Shown: in pieces, positions 43,773 to 54,606 of the stretch | How the letters are laid out: every line of letters starts with the position of its first letter | Position numbering within the stretch: position 1 is the first letter of the stretch | From: Acidisoma sp. L85 | GTDB taxonomy: Bacteria; Pseudomonadota; Alphaproteobacteria; Acetobacterales; Acetobacteraceae | Assembly: GCF_009765865.1 (NCBI RefSeq) | Contig: NZ_LMUQ01000061.1 | Span: forward strand, 458,022-522,021 | Reading direction: 5' to 3' | DNA length: 64,000 nt | Notes under the pieces: generated by a model | The model's input: only the letters and a program-made list of their open reading frames with translations | Told to the model about the DNA's origin: nothing | The model's database searches: none | Translations under genes and position numbers: made by a program

Positions 43773-44036
43773 ATGTCCGGTGGTATTTCCCGTCCGAACT
43801 TCGATCCGCCGTCGGGCGTGATTGAATACGATGTGCCAAATGGGACGCAGCGGTTCGAAATTCCTGGAAGCGGCCGGTTGCCCTTACCAAATGTGAATTT
43901 GGGCGCATTCTTTACGGCCGTGCGAGCGGCTGCACCAACCGTCTCGCCCAGGATCGGCACTTACCTCACCACCCCGCCAGGCGCACCGCATGCCGATATA
44001 CACGCGGTGCTCAGACAAATGGCGGCCACGCCGTAA
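43773..44036 (+). CDS. Unrecognised small protein
   Basis: Not recognised; 87 residues from the ATG nine bases after GGAG, or 99 from an ATG at 43737. It begins MSGGISRPNFDPPSG, has a Pro/Gly-rich middle (YDVPNGTQRFEIPGSGRLPLP) and a short helical region (LGAFFTAVRAAAPTVSP), with no signal peptide. The base composition is lower in GC than its neighbours. It is divergent from tkt and ends just before a strong bidirectional hairpin. The MSG opening and polar N-terminus recall the orphan proteins at 39 and 54 kb. Confidence 0.5.
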   Translation: MSGGISRPNFDPPSGVIEYDVPNGTQRFEIPGSGRLPLPNVNLGAFFTAVRAAAPTVSPRIGTYLTTPPGAPHADIHAVLRQMAATP

Positions 44037-44052
44037 CGGCCAAGACTTCGAC

Positions 44053-44096
44053 GCGGCTAAGCGGCGCCCGGCAGGAGCCGGGCGCCGCTTAGCCGC
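44053..44096. terminator. Strong bidirectional terminator-like hairpin
   Basis: Two perfect 19-base arms (44053-44071 and 44078-44096; core GCGGCTAAGCGGCGCC) around the 6-base loop CAGGAG. It lies between the convergent ends of the small orphan ORF and the RlpA-like gene, so it can serve both strands. No T-run follows on either side. Confidence 0.75.
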
Positions 44097-44117
44097 ACGG
44101 CGGGGCTCGAAGCGCGA

Positions 44118-44684
44118 TCAGCTCGCGGGCATCAGCATCACCATCGCCGTTCCGGCGCGGATGATGCCGAGGCGGGAGGCGGCGCCTTCCGACAGGTCGA
44201 TGATGCGGTGACGGTTGAAGAGACGGTCGGTGATGGTCACGACGATCGACCGGTCGGTTCCCGCGACCTCGACCCGGACGCGGGTTCCGAAGGGCAGGAA
44301 GGGGTGGGCGGCGGTCATCTTGCGATCGTCGAAGATATCCCCGCTGGCTGTGCGGCGACCTTGATGCCAGGAGCCATAGTAAGAAGCGACGCCGGTCTGG
44401 ATCGGACGCACATAGGATGAGTCGGCGACGCGGTCCGAGTCGTCCGACTGGTCCGGCGCCGAAGTCTCGAAACTGGCAAGCTGAACGGGGGCCGAGATTC
44501 CGGCCTCGATCGGGTTCCAACCATCCGAGTCAGTCATCCGCGCCAGGTAGCTGCTGGAGTGGTGATGGTTGTTAGCCTGGCGCGCCCAGTGGTGGTGGCT
44601 GCCTCTTATCCCCGCAGCGTCAGCGCTGTGACCGAGCACGAGCGCGAGAAGCGGGATGATGGGGAGGACGAGCCAGGGCCGCAT
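44118..44684 (-). CDS. RlpA-like septal ring lytic transglycosylase
   Basis: A 188-residue exported protein; MRPWLVLPIIPLLALVLGHSADA is a Sec signal peptide. A His/Ser-rich linker (HHHW...NHHHSSS) might bind metal but is unexplained. The double-psi barrel from GVASYYGSWHQGRRTASGD to VVTITDRLFNRHRIIDLSEGAASRLG is RlpA-like, though the usual RGP after the Asp is RLF here. The start is the ATG 9 bases after GGAG; an upstream in-frame ATG would put 30 residues before the signal peptide. Second RlpA-like gene in the window. Confidence 0.82.
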   Translation of the reverse strand: MRPWLVLPIIPLLALVLGHSADAAGIRGSHHHWARQANNHHHSSSYLARMTDSDGWNPIEAGISAPVQLASFETSAPDQSDDSDRVADSSYVRPIQTGVASYYGSWHQGRRTASGDIFDDRKMTAAHPFLPFGTRVRVEVAGTDRSIVVTITDRLFNRHRIIDLSEGAASRLGIIRAGTAMVMLMPAS

Positions 44685-45241
44685 GCCGGGATACTCCTTT
44701 TGCCGGGCGAAACAGGGGTTTCGCCACGTCTGCCCGATGGAGCGCCGAAACTTCCCCGGCACAGGCAGATACAATCGTTACGCAACTTGACACGATGGGG
44801 GCGGGCCCCCGTCTACCATCCTGAAGACAATAGGGTTCGGAAAGTGAACAGAATGTGTGTTTCGCTCACCACATTTTTGGTAAACCGCATCCGGCAGATA
44901 GATGCAAGCATTAGTTGCTGTGCGCGTGGTCTCTTTGTTGCCGGGATTCGGTCTTCTTAACGCATCCTGATCTTATTGGAATTAAGTCGTGACTGGTCAC
45001 AATTTTGCCTTGATTGGGCAATTGCGGCGAAGTGTCGCCAAGCTATTCATTGGAACTCAATGCGTTGCCACGCTCAACCATCAATCACGGGCACGCGTGA
45101 CTGTCTAAATTACCGCCTAAATCGTTCTGGCGCGCACACGATACGTGGTTTCGGCTTCCCATCATCGCCACTAACCTCCCTTGACTTAGCGACACCGGGC
45201 CTTCCCTTGATCGGCATGCTTCCTCCCTGTTCCGCCTTCTC
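44685..45241. other. Gap without a convincing gene
   Basis: About 560 bases with lower GC than the flanks. Short open frames exist (for example from GTG 44843 to 44960, and 44976-45245) but have no ribosome site, no recognisable sequence and odd composition. A small GGGGGC/GCCCCC hairpin lies at 44797-44810. Probably holds divergent promoters for the RlpA-like gene and the transporter, which I cannot place precisely. Confidence 0.6.
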
Positions 45242-46177
45242 ATGACCGCCATCCTCGACGCCGTCCTGCCCATCTTCACGTTGATCCTGGCTGGGTATCT
45301 CTGTGGCAAGGGCGGCCTCCTCGGAGTCGGGGCGACAGCCATCCTCAATCGTTTCGTGGTCTGGCTGGCATTGCCGGCGACGCTCTTTATGTCGCTCGCC
45401 ACCTCGCGCTGGGCGCAGATCGCCAATGGGCATTTCATCCTCGCCTTCGGCGGCGGCATGCTTTGCATCTTCCTGATCTCGCTCTGGCGCGACCTGCATC
45501 GCGGCATGCCGCTCGCGGATGCGGCACTGGTGGCGCTCTCGGCCGGCTATCCGAATACCGGCTTCATGGGGATACCCCTGAGCCTGCTCGTCCTAGGACC
45601 GCGCGCCGTACCGCCCGCCATCGTCGCGGCCGTGCTGACGGTTTGCGCGCTGTTCGCGCTCGCCATTGTCCTTGTCGAGGCCGGGCTGCAGCGCCGCCGT
45701 AGCCTGCTGGCGACGATCGGCGGCGTCTCCCTCACCCTGATCCGCAACCCAATCGTGGCGTCGGCGATCCTCGGCCTTGCCTACCAGCGCACCGGATGGT
45801 CCCTTTCGCCCGGAGTCCACACTTTTCTCGCGATGCTGGGCGATGCCTCGGCTCCCTGCGCCCTCGTGACGATCGGGCTCTTCCTCAGTGAGAGCAAAGG
45901 TGGCGGCGGCGTGCCCCTGCTCGCGCGCACGCTCATGCTAAAGCTGGTGGCGCAGCCGGCGCTGACGGCGGTGCTCGCCTTCTGGGTCTTCCCGATGCCA
46001 GCGCCCTTGCCCGAAGCGGCGGTGCTGCTGGCCGCGCTGCCGACCGGCACCGGTCCCTTCATTTTGGCCGAGCTATATGAGCGCGAGGCCGCCGTCGCCT
46101 CGCGCGTCATCCTGCTCTCCACGCTGCTCGCCGTCGTCACCGTCACCTGGCTCGGTCTGCGGCTGAGCGCTCATTGA
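45242..46177 (+). CDS. AEC family (auxin efflux carrier type) transporter
   Basis: A 311-residue inner-membrane protein with ten predicted helices in two inverted halves, the BART-superfamily layout of AEC transporters (e.g. malonate or malate exporters). Landmarks: the first helix [35 protein letters not shown] with the conserved Pro break, [18 protein letters not shown] with the conserved Asn/Gly, and in the second half [20 protein letters not shown] and [15 protein letters not shown]. Substrate unknown. The stop overlaps the region just before proA, and the two may be co-transcribed. Confidence 0.88.
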   Translation: MTAILDAVLPIFTLILAGYLCGKGGLLGVGATAILNRFVVWLALPATLFMSLATSRWAQIANGHFILAFGGGMLCIFLISLWRDLHRGMPLADAALVALSAGYPNTGFMGIPLSLLVLGPRAVPPAIVAAVLTVCALFALAIVLVEAGLQRRRSLLATIGGVSLTLIRNPIVASAILGLAYQRTGWSLSPGVHTFLAMLGDASAPCALVTIGLFLSESKGGGGVPLLARTLMLKLVAQPALTAVLAFWVFPMPAPLPEAAVLLAALPTGTGPFILAELYEREAAVASRVILLSTLLAVVTVTWLGLRLSAH

Positions 46178-46230
46178 GGGGCGGACCTGAGCGGAGAGTG
46201 GTTGCCTTGGACGAAGCGCGCGGGCAGAGA

Positions 46231-47532
46231 ATGACAACAACAAAGGGAAACGGTTCCCCGGATCGCGCCATGAATATCGATGTCCATCCTGCGGCGGCCG
46301 TGCTGCGCACCGCAGCCCTCGCCGCGCGTGAGGCGACCGCCGTGCTCGCCCGGTCGAGCGGCGCGCAACGCAACCTCGCTCTAACCGCCGCCGCGACCGC
46401 TTTGCGTGAGCGGGCCGGCCCCATCCTTGCCGCGAATGCTCGGGATGTCGCGCGCTTCACCGGCTCCGACGCGATGCGGGATCGCCTTGCCCTCACTCCG
46501 GAGCGGGTCGAGGCGATGGCGCGTGGCATGGAGGAGGTGGCCGCGCTGCCGGATCCGCTCGGCCGCGTGCTCGGCGACTGGACCCAGCCGAACGGGCTGA
46601 ACTTCCGCCGGGTGGCGACACCGATCGGCGTCATCGGCATGATTTACGAGAGTCGCCCCAATGTCGGCGCCGACGCTGCCGCGATCTGCCTGAAGTCGGG
46701 CAATGCCGTCATCCTGCGCGGCGGCTCGGATAGCTTCGAGAGCGCTGGCGCGATCCACGCGGCAGTGGCCGAGGGGTTGCGCGCCGCCGGGCTGCCCGAG
46801 GCCAGCGTGCAGACGGCGCCAGGCACCGACCGCAGCTTCGTCGCCGCCATGCTCGGAGCCTCCGGCCTCATAGACCTCATCATTCCGCGCGGCGGCAAAA
46901 GCCTGGTGACGCGTGTGCAGGCCGAGGCGCGAGTGCCGGTGCTGGCCCATGCCGAGGGGCTGAACCACACCTATATCCATGCCGCCGCCGATTTCGCCAT
47001 GGCGCGGACGATCCTCGCCAATGCCAAGATGCGCCGCGTCACCGTCTGCGGCGCCACCGAGACGCTGCTGATCGACGCCGCCATTGCGTCGCACCTTCTG
47101 CCGCTGCTGGTGGACGACCTACGCGCCTTCGGCTGCGACTTCCGGGCCGATGCCGCCGCCCGCGCCATTGTCGGCGACTTGCCGGCGGCCACCGAGGCCG
47201 ATTTCCACACCGAATGGCTCGAGGCGATACTCGCCATCCGCGTCGTGCAGGGCGTGGACGAGGCGATCGAGCATATCCGGACCCATGGCAGCGCGCATAC
47301 CGATGCCATCGTGACGGAAGACGCGGCGACGGCCGAGCGGTTTCTGAACTCCGTGGACAGCGCGGTCACGCTATGGAATGCCTCCACCCAGTTCTGCGAC
47401 GGCGGCGAGTTCGGCTTCGGGGCGGAGATCGGCATCGCGACCGGCCGCATCCATGCGCGCGGCCCCGTCGGCGTCGAGCAGCTCACTACCTTCCGCTATC
47501 AGGTCAGAGGCACCGGCCAGGTGCGGCCCTGA
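46231..47532 (+). CDS. proA: Glutamate-5-semialdehyde dehydrogenase
   Basis: A 433-residue NADPH-dependent enzyme reducing gamma-glutamyl phosphate to glutamate semialdehyde in proline synthesis. Visible: cofactor-region [60 protein letters not shown], the catalytic Cys in [15 protein letters not shown] and the C-terminal [19 protein letters not shown]. The start is uncertain: ATG 46231 is used, MNIDVH at 46270 gives the more usual 420 residues. proB is not in the window. First of a rightward housekeeping run. Confidence 0.94.
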   Translation: MTTTKGNGSPDRAMNIDVHPAAAVLRTAALAAREATAVLARSSGAQRNLALTAAATALRERAGPILAANARDVARFTGSDAMRDRLALTPERVEAMARGMEEVAALPDPLGRVLGDWTQPNGLNFRRVATPIGVIGMIYESRPNVGADAAAICLKSGNAVILRGGSDSFESAGAIHAAVAEGLRAAGLPEASVQTAPGTDRSFVAAMLGASGLIDLIIPRGGKSLVTRVQAEARVPVLAHAEGLNHTYIHAAADFAMARTILANAKMRRVTVCGATETLLIDAAIASHLLPLLVDDLRAFGCDFRADAAARAIVGDLPAATEADFHTEWLEAILAIRVVQGVDEAIEHIRTHGSAHTDAIVTEDAATAERFLNSVDSAVTLWNASTQFCDGGEFGFGAEIGIATGRIHARGPVGVEQLTTFRYQVRGTGQVRP

Positions 47533-47573
47533 CCCAATCCGATCCCCTGCCGCGTCGCGGGGACCGGCGGCGC

Positions 47574-48149
47574 ATGCGGATCGGCTTGCTCGGCGGCTCT
47601 TTCAATCCCGCACATGCGGGGCATCGCCACGTCGCGCAAACGGCGCTGCGGCGGTTTGGGCTGGACCAGGTCTGGCTGATGGTCTCGCCCGGCAATCCGC
47701 TCAAACCCGCCGCTGGGATGGCGCCCTTCGCCGAGCGCCTGGAGTCGGCAACAGAGATTGCCGATGGCCGCCGCATTCTGGCGACCGGCATCGAGGCGAC
47801 AATCGGCACTCGGTTCACGCATGACACGCTGGCCCGGCTGCGGCGGCTGTTTCCTTGCGCGCATTTCGTCTGGCTGATGGGCGCCGATAATCTCGGCGGC
47901 TTCGCCCGGTGGCAGCGCTGGTCCGAGATCGCGGGGAGTGTCGCGATCGGGGTTTTGCCGCGACCCGCTCATAATTCACGCGCCCTTGCCAGCAGCGCCG
48001 CGCATCGTCTGCGGTCGGCTCGGCTGCCAGCGCGACAGGCGCCGATGCTGGGGCTGACACCGGCCCCCGCCTGGATTTTCTTGCCTGCGGCGCAGAATCC
48101 GCTATCGGCTTCTGCGCTGCGCGCCGCCAAGAACGGAGACACGTCATAG
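47574..48149 (+). CDS. nadD: Nicotinate-nucleotide adenylyltransferase
   Basis: A 191-residue nucleotidyltransferase joining nicotinate mononucleotide and ATP to form deamido-NAD. The GLLGGSFNPAHAGHRHVA motif (GxFxPxHxGH) holds the catalytic histidines; WLMVSPGNPLKP and FVWLMGADNLGGFARWQRW are NadD-specific. The C-terminal LSASALRAA corresponds to the ISSTxIR motif but is weakened (Ser-Ala-Leu-Arg). Conserved neighbour of rsfS and rlmH in many bacteria. Confidence 0.93.
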   Translation: MRIGLLGGSFNPAHAGHRHVAQTALRRFGLDQVWLMVSPGNPLKPAAGMAPFAERLESATEIADGRRILATGIEATIGTRFTHDTLARLRRLFPCAHFVWLMGADNLGGFARWQRWSEIAGSVAIGVLPRPAHNSRALASSAAHRLRSARLPARQAPMLGLTPAPAWIFLPAAQNPLSASALRAAKNGDTS

Positions 48150-48661
48150 CCCGCAAGCCGCCAGCCGAACCCGCCGCGCCCCGCCGACGCGCGCCCGCCA
48201 CACGCACTACCTCCGTCGCGCCGTCGCCGGTGCCGACGACGCCAGCGGTGCCCCGAACGCTGCGCAAAAAGGCGGTGATCGCGGGACCGCGCGCGAAGAG
48301 CCGTCAGGCCGTCGCGAAGACGCCCGACCTCGACCGGCTGCAATCCGTCATCGTCACTAGCCTCGAGGACGACAAGGCGGAGGACATCCTCACTCTCGAC
48401 CTCGCGGGCAAGGCGAGTTTCGCGGATCGCATGATCATCGCGACGGGCCTCGCCGATCGCCAGATCTCGGCGATGGCGACGCATCTCCAGGTCAAGCTCC
48501 GCGAGGGCGGCTTCGGCCGCGTGCGGATCGAGGGCGAAGGCGGGTCGGACTGGGTGCTGATCGATGCCGGCGACATCGTGGTCCACCTGTTCAAGCCGGA
48601 TTCGCGTGGGCTTTACGCGCTGGAGAAGATGTGGGGCCCGGATCTGGACGAGGTGGGCTGA
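48146..48661 (+). CDS. rsfS: Ribosome silencing factor, possibly starting at a non-standard ATA
   Basis: RsfS binds ribosomal protein uL14 and blocks joining of the subunits. The conserved domain, from LDRLQSVIVTSLEDDKAEDI through ADRMIIATGLADRQISAMA to GEGGSDWVLIDAGDIVVHLF, is complete. The first standard start is GTG 48230, with no ribosome site. The frame is open upstream to an ATA overlapping the nadD stop (ATAG), exactly 8 bases after GGAG, and would encode an Ala/Pro/Arg-rich lead (ARKPPAEPAAPRRRAPA). I give the longer form as hypothesis; the safe minimum begins at 48230 and has 143 residues. Confidence 0.7.
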   Translation: MARKPPAEPAAPRRRAPATRTTSVAPSPVPTTPAVPRTLRKKAVIAGPRAKSRQAVAKTPDLDRLQSVIVTSLEDDKAEDILTLDLAGKASFADRMIIATGLADRQISAMATHLQVKLREGGFGRVRIEGEGGSDWVLIDAGDIVVHLFKPDSRGLYALEKMWGPDLDEVG

Positions 48662-48694
48662 GGTTCAGGCGCGGCTCCCTCATCGGGTAAGCCG

Positions 48695-49150
48695 GTGCGT
48701 GTGATCGCTGTCGGGCGGCTGCGAAAGGCGCCGGAGGCGGAACTTTTCGCGCGCTACGCCGAGCGGATGCGTCCCGCGCTCGACCTGACGGAACTTGCCG
48801 AGGGCCGCGGGGCTCCGATCGAAATTCGCCGCCGCGAAGCCACCGCGATGCTTGCCGCTTTGCCCGCGAATGCCTTCGCCGTCGCGCTCGACCAGGATGG
48901 CGTGGCGCCTGACAGCGCCGCTCTCGCCAAGCTTCTCGACCAATGGCGTGGCCTGGCACGGCCGATCTGCTTCCTGATCGGCGGCACCGAGGGGCTGGAT
49001 CCGTCTGTTCTGGATCGAGCGGAGGCGAGGCTTTCGCTTGGCCGACTGACCTGGCCGCATTACCTCGCGCGGGCGATGCTCGCCGAGCAGCTTTACCGCG
49101 CGCAGAGCATCCTGAGCGGCCACCCCTACCATCGCGAGGCGCGGCCGTGA
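48695..49150 (+). CDS. rlmH: 23S rRNA (pseudouridine1915-N3)-methyltransferase
   Basis: A 151-residue SPOUT-class dimeric methyltransferase acting on assembled 70S ribosomes. The knotted S-adenosylmethionine site is visible as ICFLIGGTEGLDPSVL, followed by LSLGRLTWPHYLARAMLAEQLYRAQSILSGHPYHR, the highly conserved C-terminus. Starts at a GTG (MRVIAVGRLRKAPE). Its place right after rsfS is the widely conserved arrangement. Confidence 0.95.
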   Translation: MRVIAVGRLRKAPEAELFARYAERMRPALDLTELAEGRGAPIEIRRREATAMLAALPANAFAVALDQDGVAPDSAALAKLLDQWRGLARPICFLIGGTEGLDPSVLDRAEARLSLGRLTWPHYLARAMLAEQLYRAQSILSGHPYHREARP

Positions 49151-49187
49151 TAGCAGCGAGGCGCGCAGGGAACGGGAGTCGCGACAG

Positions 49188-50715
<1,528 letters not shown>

Positions 50716-50738
<23 letters not shown>

Positions 50739-51966
50739 CCTCCGGCGTGTCGCGCTCGCGCTCTGCCTGATCGCCGTAACGACAGCGGCGCAGGCCGCGC
50801 CTCCATCCGATCCGCAGGCCGCGCTGGAGGCGCTGGAGCATCAGCGTCAGTTGCATGAGAGCCAGGCCGCCGCCGCCCGGGCAAGCGCCGCCGCCACCGC
50901 GACCATGCAGGCCGCCCTCACCCAGCAGCGCGTCGAAACCGCCGCCAAGCTGCGCGACGCGGAGAACGCCACCGCCGCCGCCGCCGAGCAACTCGCGGCA
51001 CTCGCCGCCAAGAAGAAGGCGGTGACGGCGGGCCTGGTTGCTCGCGCCGCGGCCTTCGCGCCGCTGCTGCCGCTCATCGAACGACTGGCGCTTTTCCCAT
51101 CTGAGACGCTGCTCGCGGTGCCCGCCCCGCCCCGGGATACGCTGCGAGGGCTTCTCGTGCTGCAAGGGCTGTCGCAGGAGATCGAGCGGCAGTCGGCCGA
51201 GCTGAAGGCGCAGCGCGAGGCGCTCGACCAGATCAGCGCACAGATGGAGGCGGCGGCACCGGCTTTGGCCGAGGCGGAGGCAGTGCAGGCCCGGCAGGGT
51301 GCGGTGCTGGAGGCTCAGATAGCGAGCGCCCAGGCGAGCCAGCAGGCGGCGCTCGATGCGGCCGACCTCGCCGCCAAGGCGGCGGCGCAGGACGCGGCGC
51401 AAGCCCAGGACCTGCGTGCGGTGCTGGCCCGCATCGCCGCGGCACATCAGGCGGCACTGGCGAAGGCGGCACGGGCCGCGCGACTCGCCGAGCGCCGGAA
51501 GAAGACAAATGCCGCCGCCGCCCAGCAGCGCGAGGCGGAACTGGCGGCACCGGCCGGCCCCGGCCTCGGCGCGCCCTCCGGGCAGCTTCGCCAGCCGGTG
51601 GCCGGAAGGCTCACGCGCAAGTGGGGCGATCGTACCCTCGCGGGTCCTGCCACAGGCCTGTCCTTCGCGACGCCGCCGGGCGCACGTGTGATTTCACCCT
51701 GCGGCGGTAGCGTGGTATTCGGGAGTCCATTCCGCAGTTACGGGCTTCTGCTCATCGTCGATTGTGGCGGCGGCTATGATTTCGTGCTGGCGGGGCTGGA
51801 TCGGCTCGATATCGCGGTGGGACAGAAAGTGGGGGCCGGGGAACCCGTGGGCGTGATGGCGGGATGGGACCCTGGCAAGCCCGATCAGCGTCCGCAGCTC
51901 TATCTAGAGTTACGGAAGGATGGGACTGCGGTGAATCCTGCTCCATGGCTGCAGGGTCGGGGCTGA
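50716..51966 (+). CDS. EnvC-like murein hydrolase activator with degenerate LytM domain
   Basis: A 416-residue exported protein. After a signal peptide (VALALCLIAVTTAAQAA) comes a long Ala/Gln-rich coiled coil (about 30-285), then a peptidase-M23-like LytM domain (295-410). The zinc ligands of active M23 enzymes are gone: the first His region reads ATGLSFATPPG, the HxH region reads QLYLELR, and YAH is replaced by LAG. This fits EnvC-type proteins that activate amidases rather than cutting peptidoglycan. It precedes ctpA, a frequent pairing in proteobacteria. Confidence 0.88.
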
Positions 51967-52069
51967 CAGGCCTTGATCGGCGACTGCATTCCTTCCCACA
52001 ATGGCTCAGAATGGCAACGTCTCTGACGTTCGGGTACCGCCCCGGCTGCGCGGCACGAGGAAAGATCGG

Positions 52070-53458
52070 ATGAAGTTTCGCTCAGGCTTGCTGCTTGGTG
52101 CCACTTTCGCGGCAGGGCTCGCCCTGACCCCAGTGTCGGACGTGCTTCTGCATCGCTATGGCGGCGACCTCTGGATCACCCATGCCCGGGCGGCCGAGGA
52201 AAGCGGCAGCGGCACCTACCAGCTGCTTAGCCTGTTCGGTGACGTCTTCGAGCGGGTGAAGGCCGATTACGTCGAGCCGGTGAAGGACAAGTCACTGGTC
52301 GAGAACGCCATCAACGGCATGCTTGCCGGCCTCGACCCGCATAGCGCCTACATGGACGCCCAGCAGTATCGGGACATGCAGGCGCAGACCGATGGCCAGT
52401 TCGGCGGCCTCGGGCTTGAGGTCACGCAGGATAACGGCGTCATCAAGGTCATCAGCCCGATCGACGGCACGCCCGCCGCCCGCGCCAACGTCAAGCCGAA
52501 TGACTACATCATCGAGATCAACGGCAAGTCGGTGCAGGGCCTGGCGCTGGACGATGCCGTCGACATGATGCGTGGCCCGCCGGGGACGAAGATTTCACTG
52601 ACGCTGAAGCAGGCGGACAAGCCGAAGCCCGTCGTGGTGACGCTGACGCGCGAAGTCATCAATGTGCCCTCCGTCCACCAGTCGCTCTATGGCGATGTCG
52701 GTTACATCCGCCTGTCGGTCTTCAGCGAGAATGCCGATCAGGGCATCCGGGACGCCATCAGCAAGCTCAAGGCCCAAGCCAAGACGCCGATCCACGGCTA
52801 TATCCTGGACCTGCGCAACAATCCGGGCGGGCTATTGGATCAGGCGGTGTCGGTGGCAAACGACTTCCTCAACCAGGGCGAGATCGTCTCGACCCGCGCG
52901 CGTCATCCTGAGGATAGCCAGGTCTGGAGCGCCAAGCCCGATGGCGACATCGTCGGCGGCGCGCCGCTGGTGGTGCTGATCAATCCGGGTTCGGCCTCGG
53001 CGAGCGAGATCGTGTCGGGCGCCTTGCAGGATAATCGCCGCGCCATCGTTCTGGGCCTGCGCAGCTTCGGCAAGGGCTCGGTGCAGACGGTTATTCCGCT
53101 GCCGGGGAACGGTGCGATGCGCCTGACGACGGCGCGCTACTACACGCCGTCGGGCCGCTCGATCCAGGATCTCGGCATCACGCCGGATGTGCAGGTCGCC
53201 TCCTCCGACCACGAGGATGCGGATCTTCAGCCGCTGCGGGAGGCCGATTTGCAGCATGCGATGGAGAACCCCAACAGCAAGCAGCTGCCGCCCTTGCCGC
53301 CGCGCACGGATCTGCCGCCGCTGGCCCATGATATCGCGAGCAAGCCGCCCGCCGGCTGGCCGAAATTCGACGCCACCAAGCCCGCGACGGATTTCCAGCT
53401 TCAGGAGGCGATCAAGCTGGTGAACGCGATGCCCGGACAGACCCGCGCCTCCAACTGA
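52070..53458 (+). CDS. ctpA: C-terminal processing peptidase (S41 family)
   Basis: A 462-residue periplasmic serine protease. The N-terminal hydrophobic segment SGLLLGATFAAGLALTPVS is a signal sequence or anchor. A PDZ domain (about 110-185; FGGLGLEVTQDNGVIKVISP, NDYIIEINGKSVQGL) precedes the catalytic core with the Ser in NPGSASASEIVSGALQD and the Lys in LGLRSFGKGSVQTVIPL (Ser-Lys dyad). The C-terminal Pro-rich tail PPLPPRTDLPPLAH is unusual but seen in alphaproteobacterial Ctp proteins. The start is the ATG of MKFRSG. Confidence 0.94.
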   Translation: MKFRSGLLLGATFAAGLALTPVSDVLLHRYGGDLWITHARAAEESGSGTYQLLSLFGDVFERVKADYVEPVKDKSLVENAINGMLAGLDPHSAYMDAQQYRDMQAQTDGQFGGLGLEVTQDNGVIKVISPIDGTPAARANVKPNDYIIEINGKSVQGLALDDAVDMMRGPPGTKISLTLKQADKPKPVVVTLTREVINVPSVHQSLYGDVGYIRLSVFSENADQGIRDAISKLKAQAKTPIHGYILDLRNNPGGLLDQAVSVANDFLNQGEIVSTRARHPEDSQVWSAKPDGDIVGGAPLVVLINPGSASASEIVSGALQDNRRAIVLGLRSFGKGSVQTVIPLPGNGAMRLTTARYYTPSGRSIQDLGITPDVQVASSDHEDADLQPLREADLQHAMENPNSKQLPPLPPRTDLPPLAHDIASKPPAGWPKFDATKPATDFQLQEAIKLVNAMPGQTRASN

Positions 53459-53468
53459 GGTGGACGAG

Positions 53469-53963
53469 ATGGTCTCGGCGGAGTCCCTGCCCTATCGCCC
53501 GAATGTCGGCGCGGTGTTGTTCAACCGCGCCGGCCGGGTGTTCGTTGCCCGGCGCGCGAAATTTCCCAACGCCGAGGGCCCGGCGGGCGGCTGGCAATTG
53601 CCGCAGGGCGGGATCGACGAGAACGAGGATCCGCGCGCGGCGGTATTGCGCGAACTGGCGGAAGAAATCGGCACCGACCGCGCCGAGATCATCGGCGAGC
53701 ATTCCGAGTGGCTGTCCTATGACCTGCCGCCGGAGCTCATCGGCAAGGCGCTGCACGGCCGGTATCGCGGCCAGCGCCAGCGCTGGTTCGCGCTGCGCTT
53801 CACGGGCGAGGACAGCGACATCCGCCTGGACCTCGACCCGCATCCCGAATTCGACGCCTGGCGCTGGGACGAGCTCGCACAACTTCCCGAGCTCGCCGTT
53901 GGTTTCAAGCGCGAAATTTATGTGACTTTGGTGAAAGCGTTTGCTGAGTTTGCGGTTATTTGA
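53469..53963 (+). CDS. rppH: RNA pyrophosphohydrolase (Nudix)
   Basis: A 164-residue Nudix enzyme that removes pyrophosphate from the 5' end of triphosphorylated mRNA and so starts decay. The opening LPYRPNVGAVLFNRAGRVFVARR and WQLPQGGIDENEDPRAAVLRELAEEIG (Nudix box GX5EX7REUXEEXGU) are diagnostic, as are RYRGQRQRWFALRF and FDAWRWDELAQLPELAVGFKREIY. ATG 53469 has GAGG eight bases upstream; a GTG three codons earlier is possible. Last gene of the rightward housekeeping run. Confidence 0.94.
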   Translation: MVSAESLPYRPNVGAVLFNRAGRVFVARRAKFPNAEGPAGGWQLPQGGIDENEDPRAAVLRELAEEIGTDRAEIIGEHSEWLSYDLPPELIGKALHGRYRGQRQRWFALRFTGEDSDIRLDLDPHPEFDAWRWDELAQLPELAVGFKREIYVTLVKAFAEFAVI

Positions 53964-54041
53964 GATTTTTGAGAATTCCGTGAGGCGCTAAGGTTTTTGG
54001 TTTTCCGCCCGCGGAAGGTATGAAGGCGATCGCGGCCCCAC

Positions 54042-54064
54042 GGGAGACGGGGTAGGGGTAGGGG
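54042..54064 (+). other. G-quadruplex-type motif
   Basis: Four runs of three to four G separated by AGAC, TA and TA, the canonical G3+N1-7 pattern, 80 bases after rppH. Whether it folds or acts in mRNA 3' processing or termination is unknown. Confidence 0.6.
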
Positions 54065-54288
54065 TACGGTTGGAAACAGCGAGGCAATGGGCGACGTAGG
54101 CGTCGGCAAAATCGAAGGCGGTACCACCCGTTGACCGAAAGTTGAAAAAGCTTACGGCCCTACGGGGGATTCGGAAATTCGTTGTCTGGCGTCAGATGAG
54201 CTCAGGCGACTGCCCAAGCTCATCTTTGAATTGAAATTCGAAAATTGCGTGACTTAGGCGAAGCCGTTCGCCAAGTTCGCGTGTCTCG

Positions 54289-54606
54289 TTAAGACATACC
54301 CCAAGTGTGCAAAAAGTTGGCGGTTTGCAGTATCGCCGACTGGTACTCTTCTTCAGTCATACCGAGAGCCTGGCGTGAGCGGTCGCTGTCGAGGTAAGAA
54401 GAAGGCGAGCGCGACGGCGATGGAGACCTCGGGATTCCGCTTCTGGCAGCTTGTTGTTGGGCCGACCCTATTTAGGCCGCCATCCGAAAATCTTCTGGCC
54501 GAAGACTAGTTGTATAGACATGCTCAAACTGGTCGTTGATGTCACTGGTCGCACTAAAACCGGATTGACCCCCGTTAATAAGACCGTAGTCGCGAGCGCC
54601 TGACAT
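54289..54606 (-). pseudogene. Small unrecognised gene interrupted by an in-frame TAA
   Basis: A 44-codon reading frame begins MSGARDYGLINGGQSGF behind AGGAG at 7 bases and ends in TAA at 54472-54474. The same frame continues open for 60 codons to a second TAA. It passes through a Ser/Pro/Arg-rich stretch (PRSPSPSRSPSSY) and a well-formed end (LDSDRSRQALGMTEEEYQSA...), so the whole looks like one ~105-residue protein split by a nonsense codon. It could be a decayed gene, a real 44-residue protein, readthrough or a sequence error. No family recognised. The remaining ~600 bases of this 945-base gap show no other gene. Confidence 0.5.

Noticed and set aside
44843-44960. Small ORF (GTG, Cys-rich product) in the gap before the AEC transporter
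   Set aside because: No ribosome-binding site, no similarity to anything known, and overlapping frames equally open.
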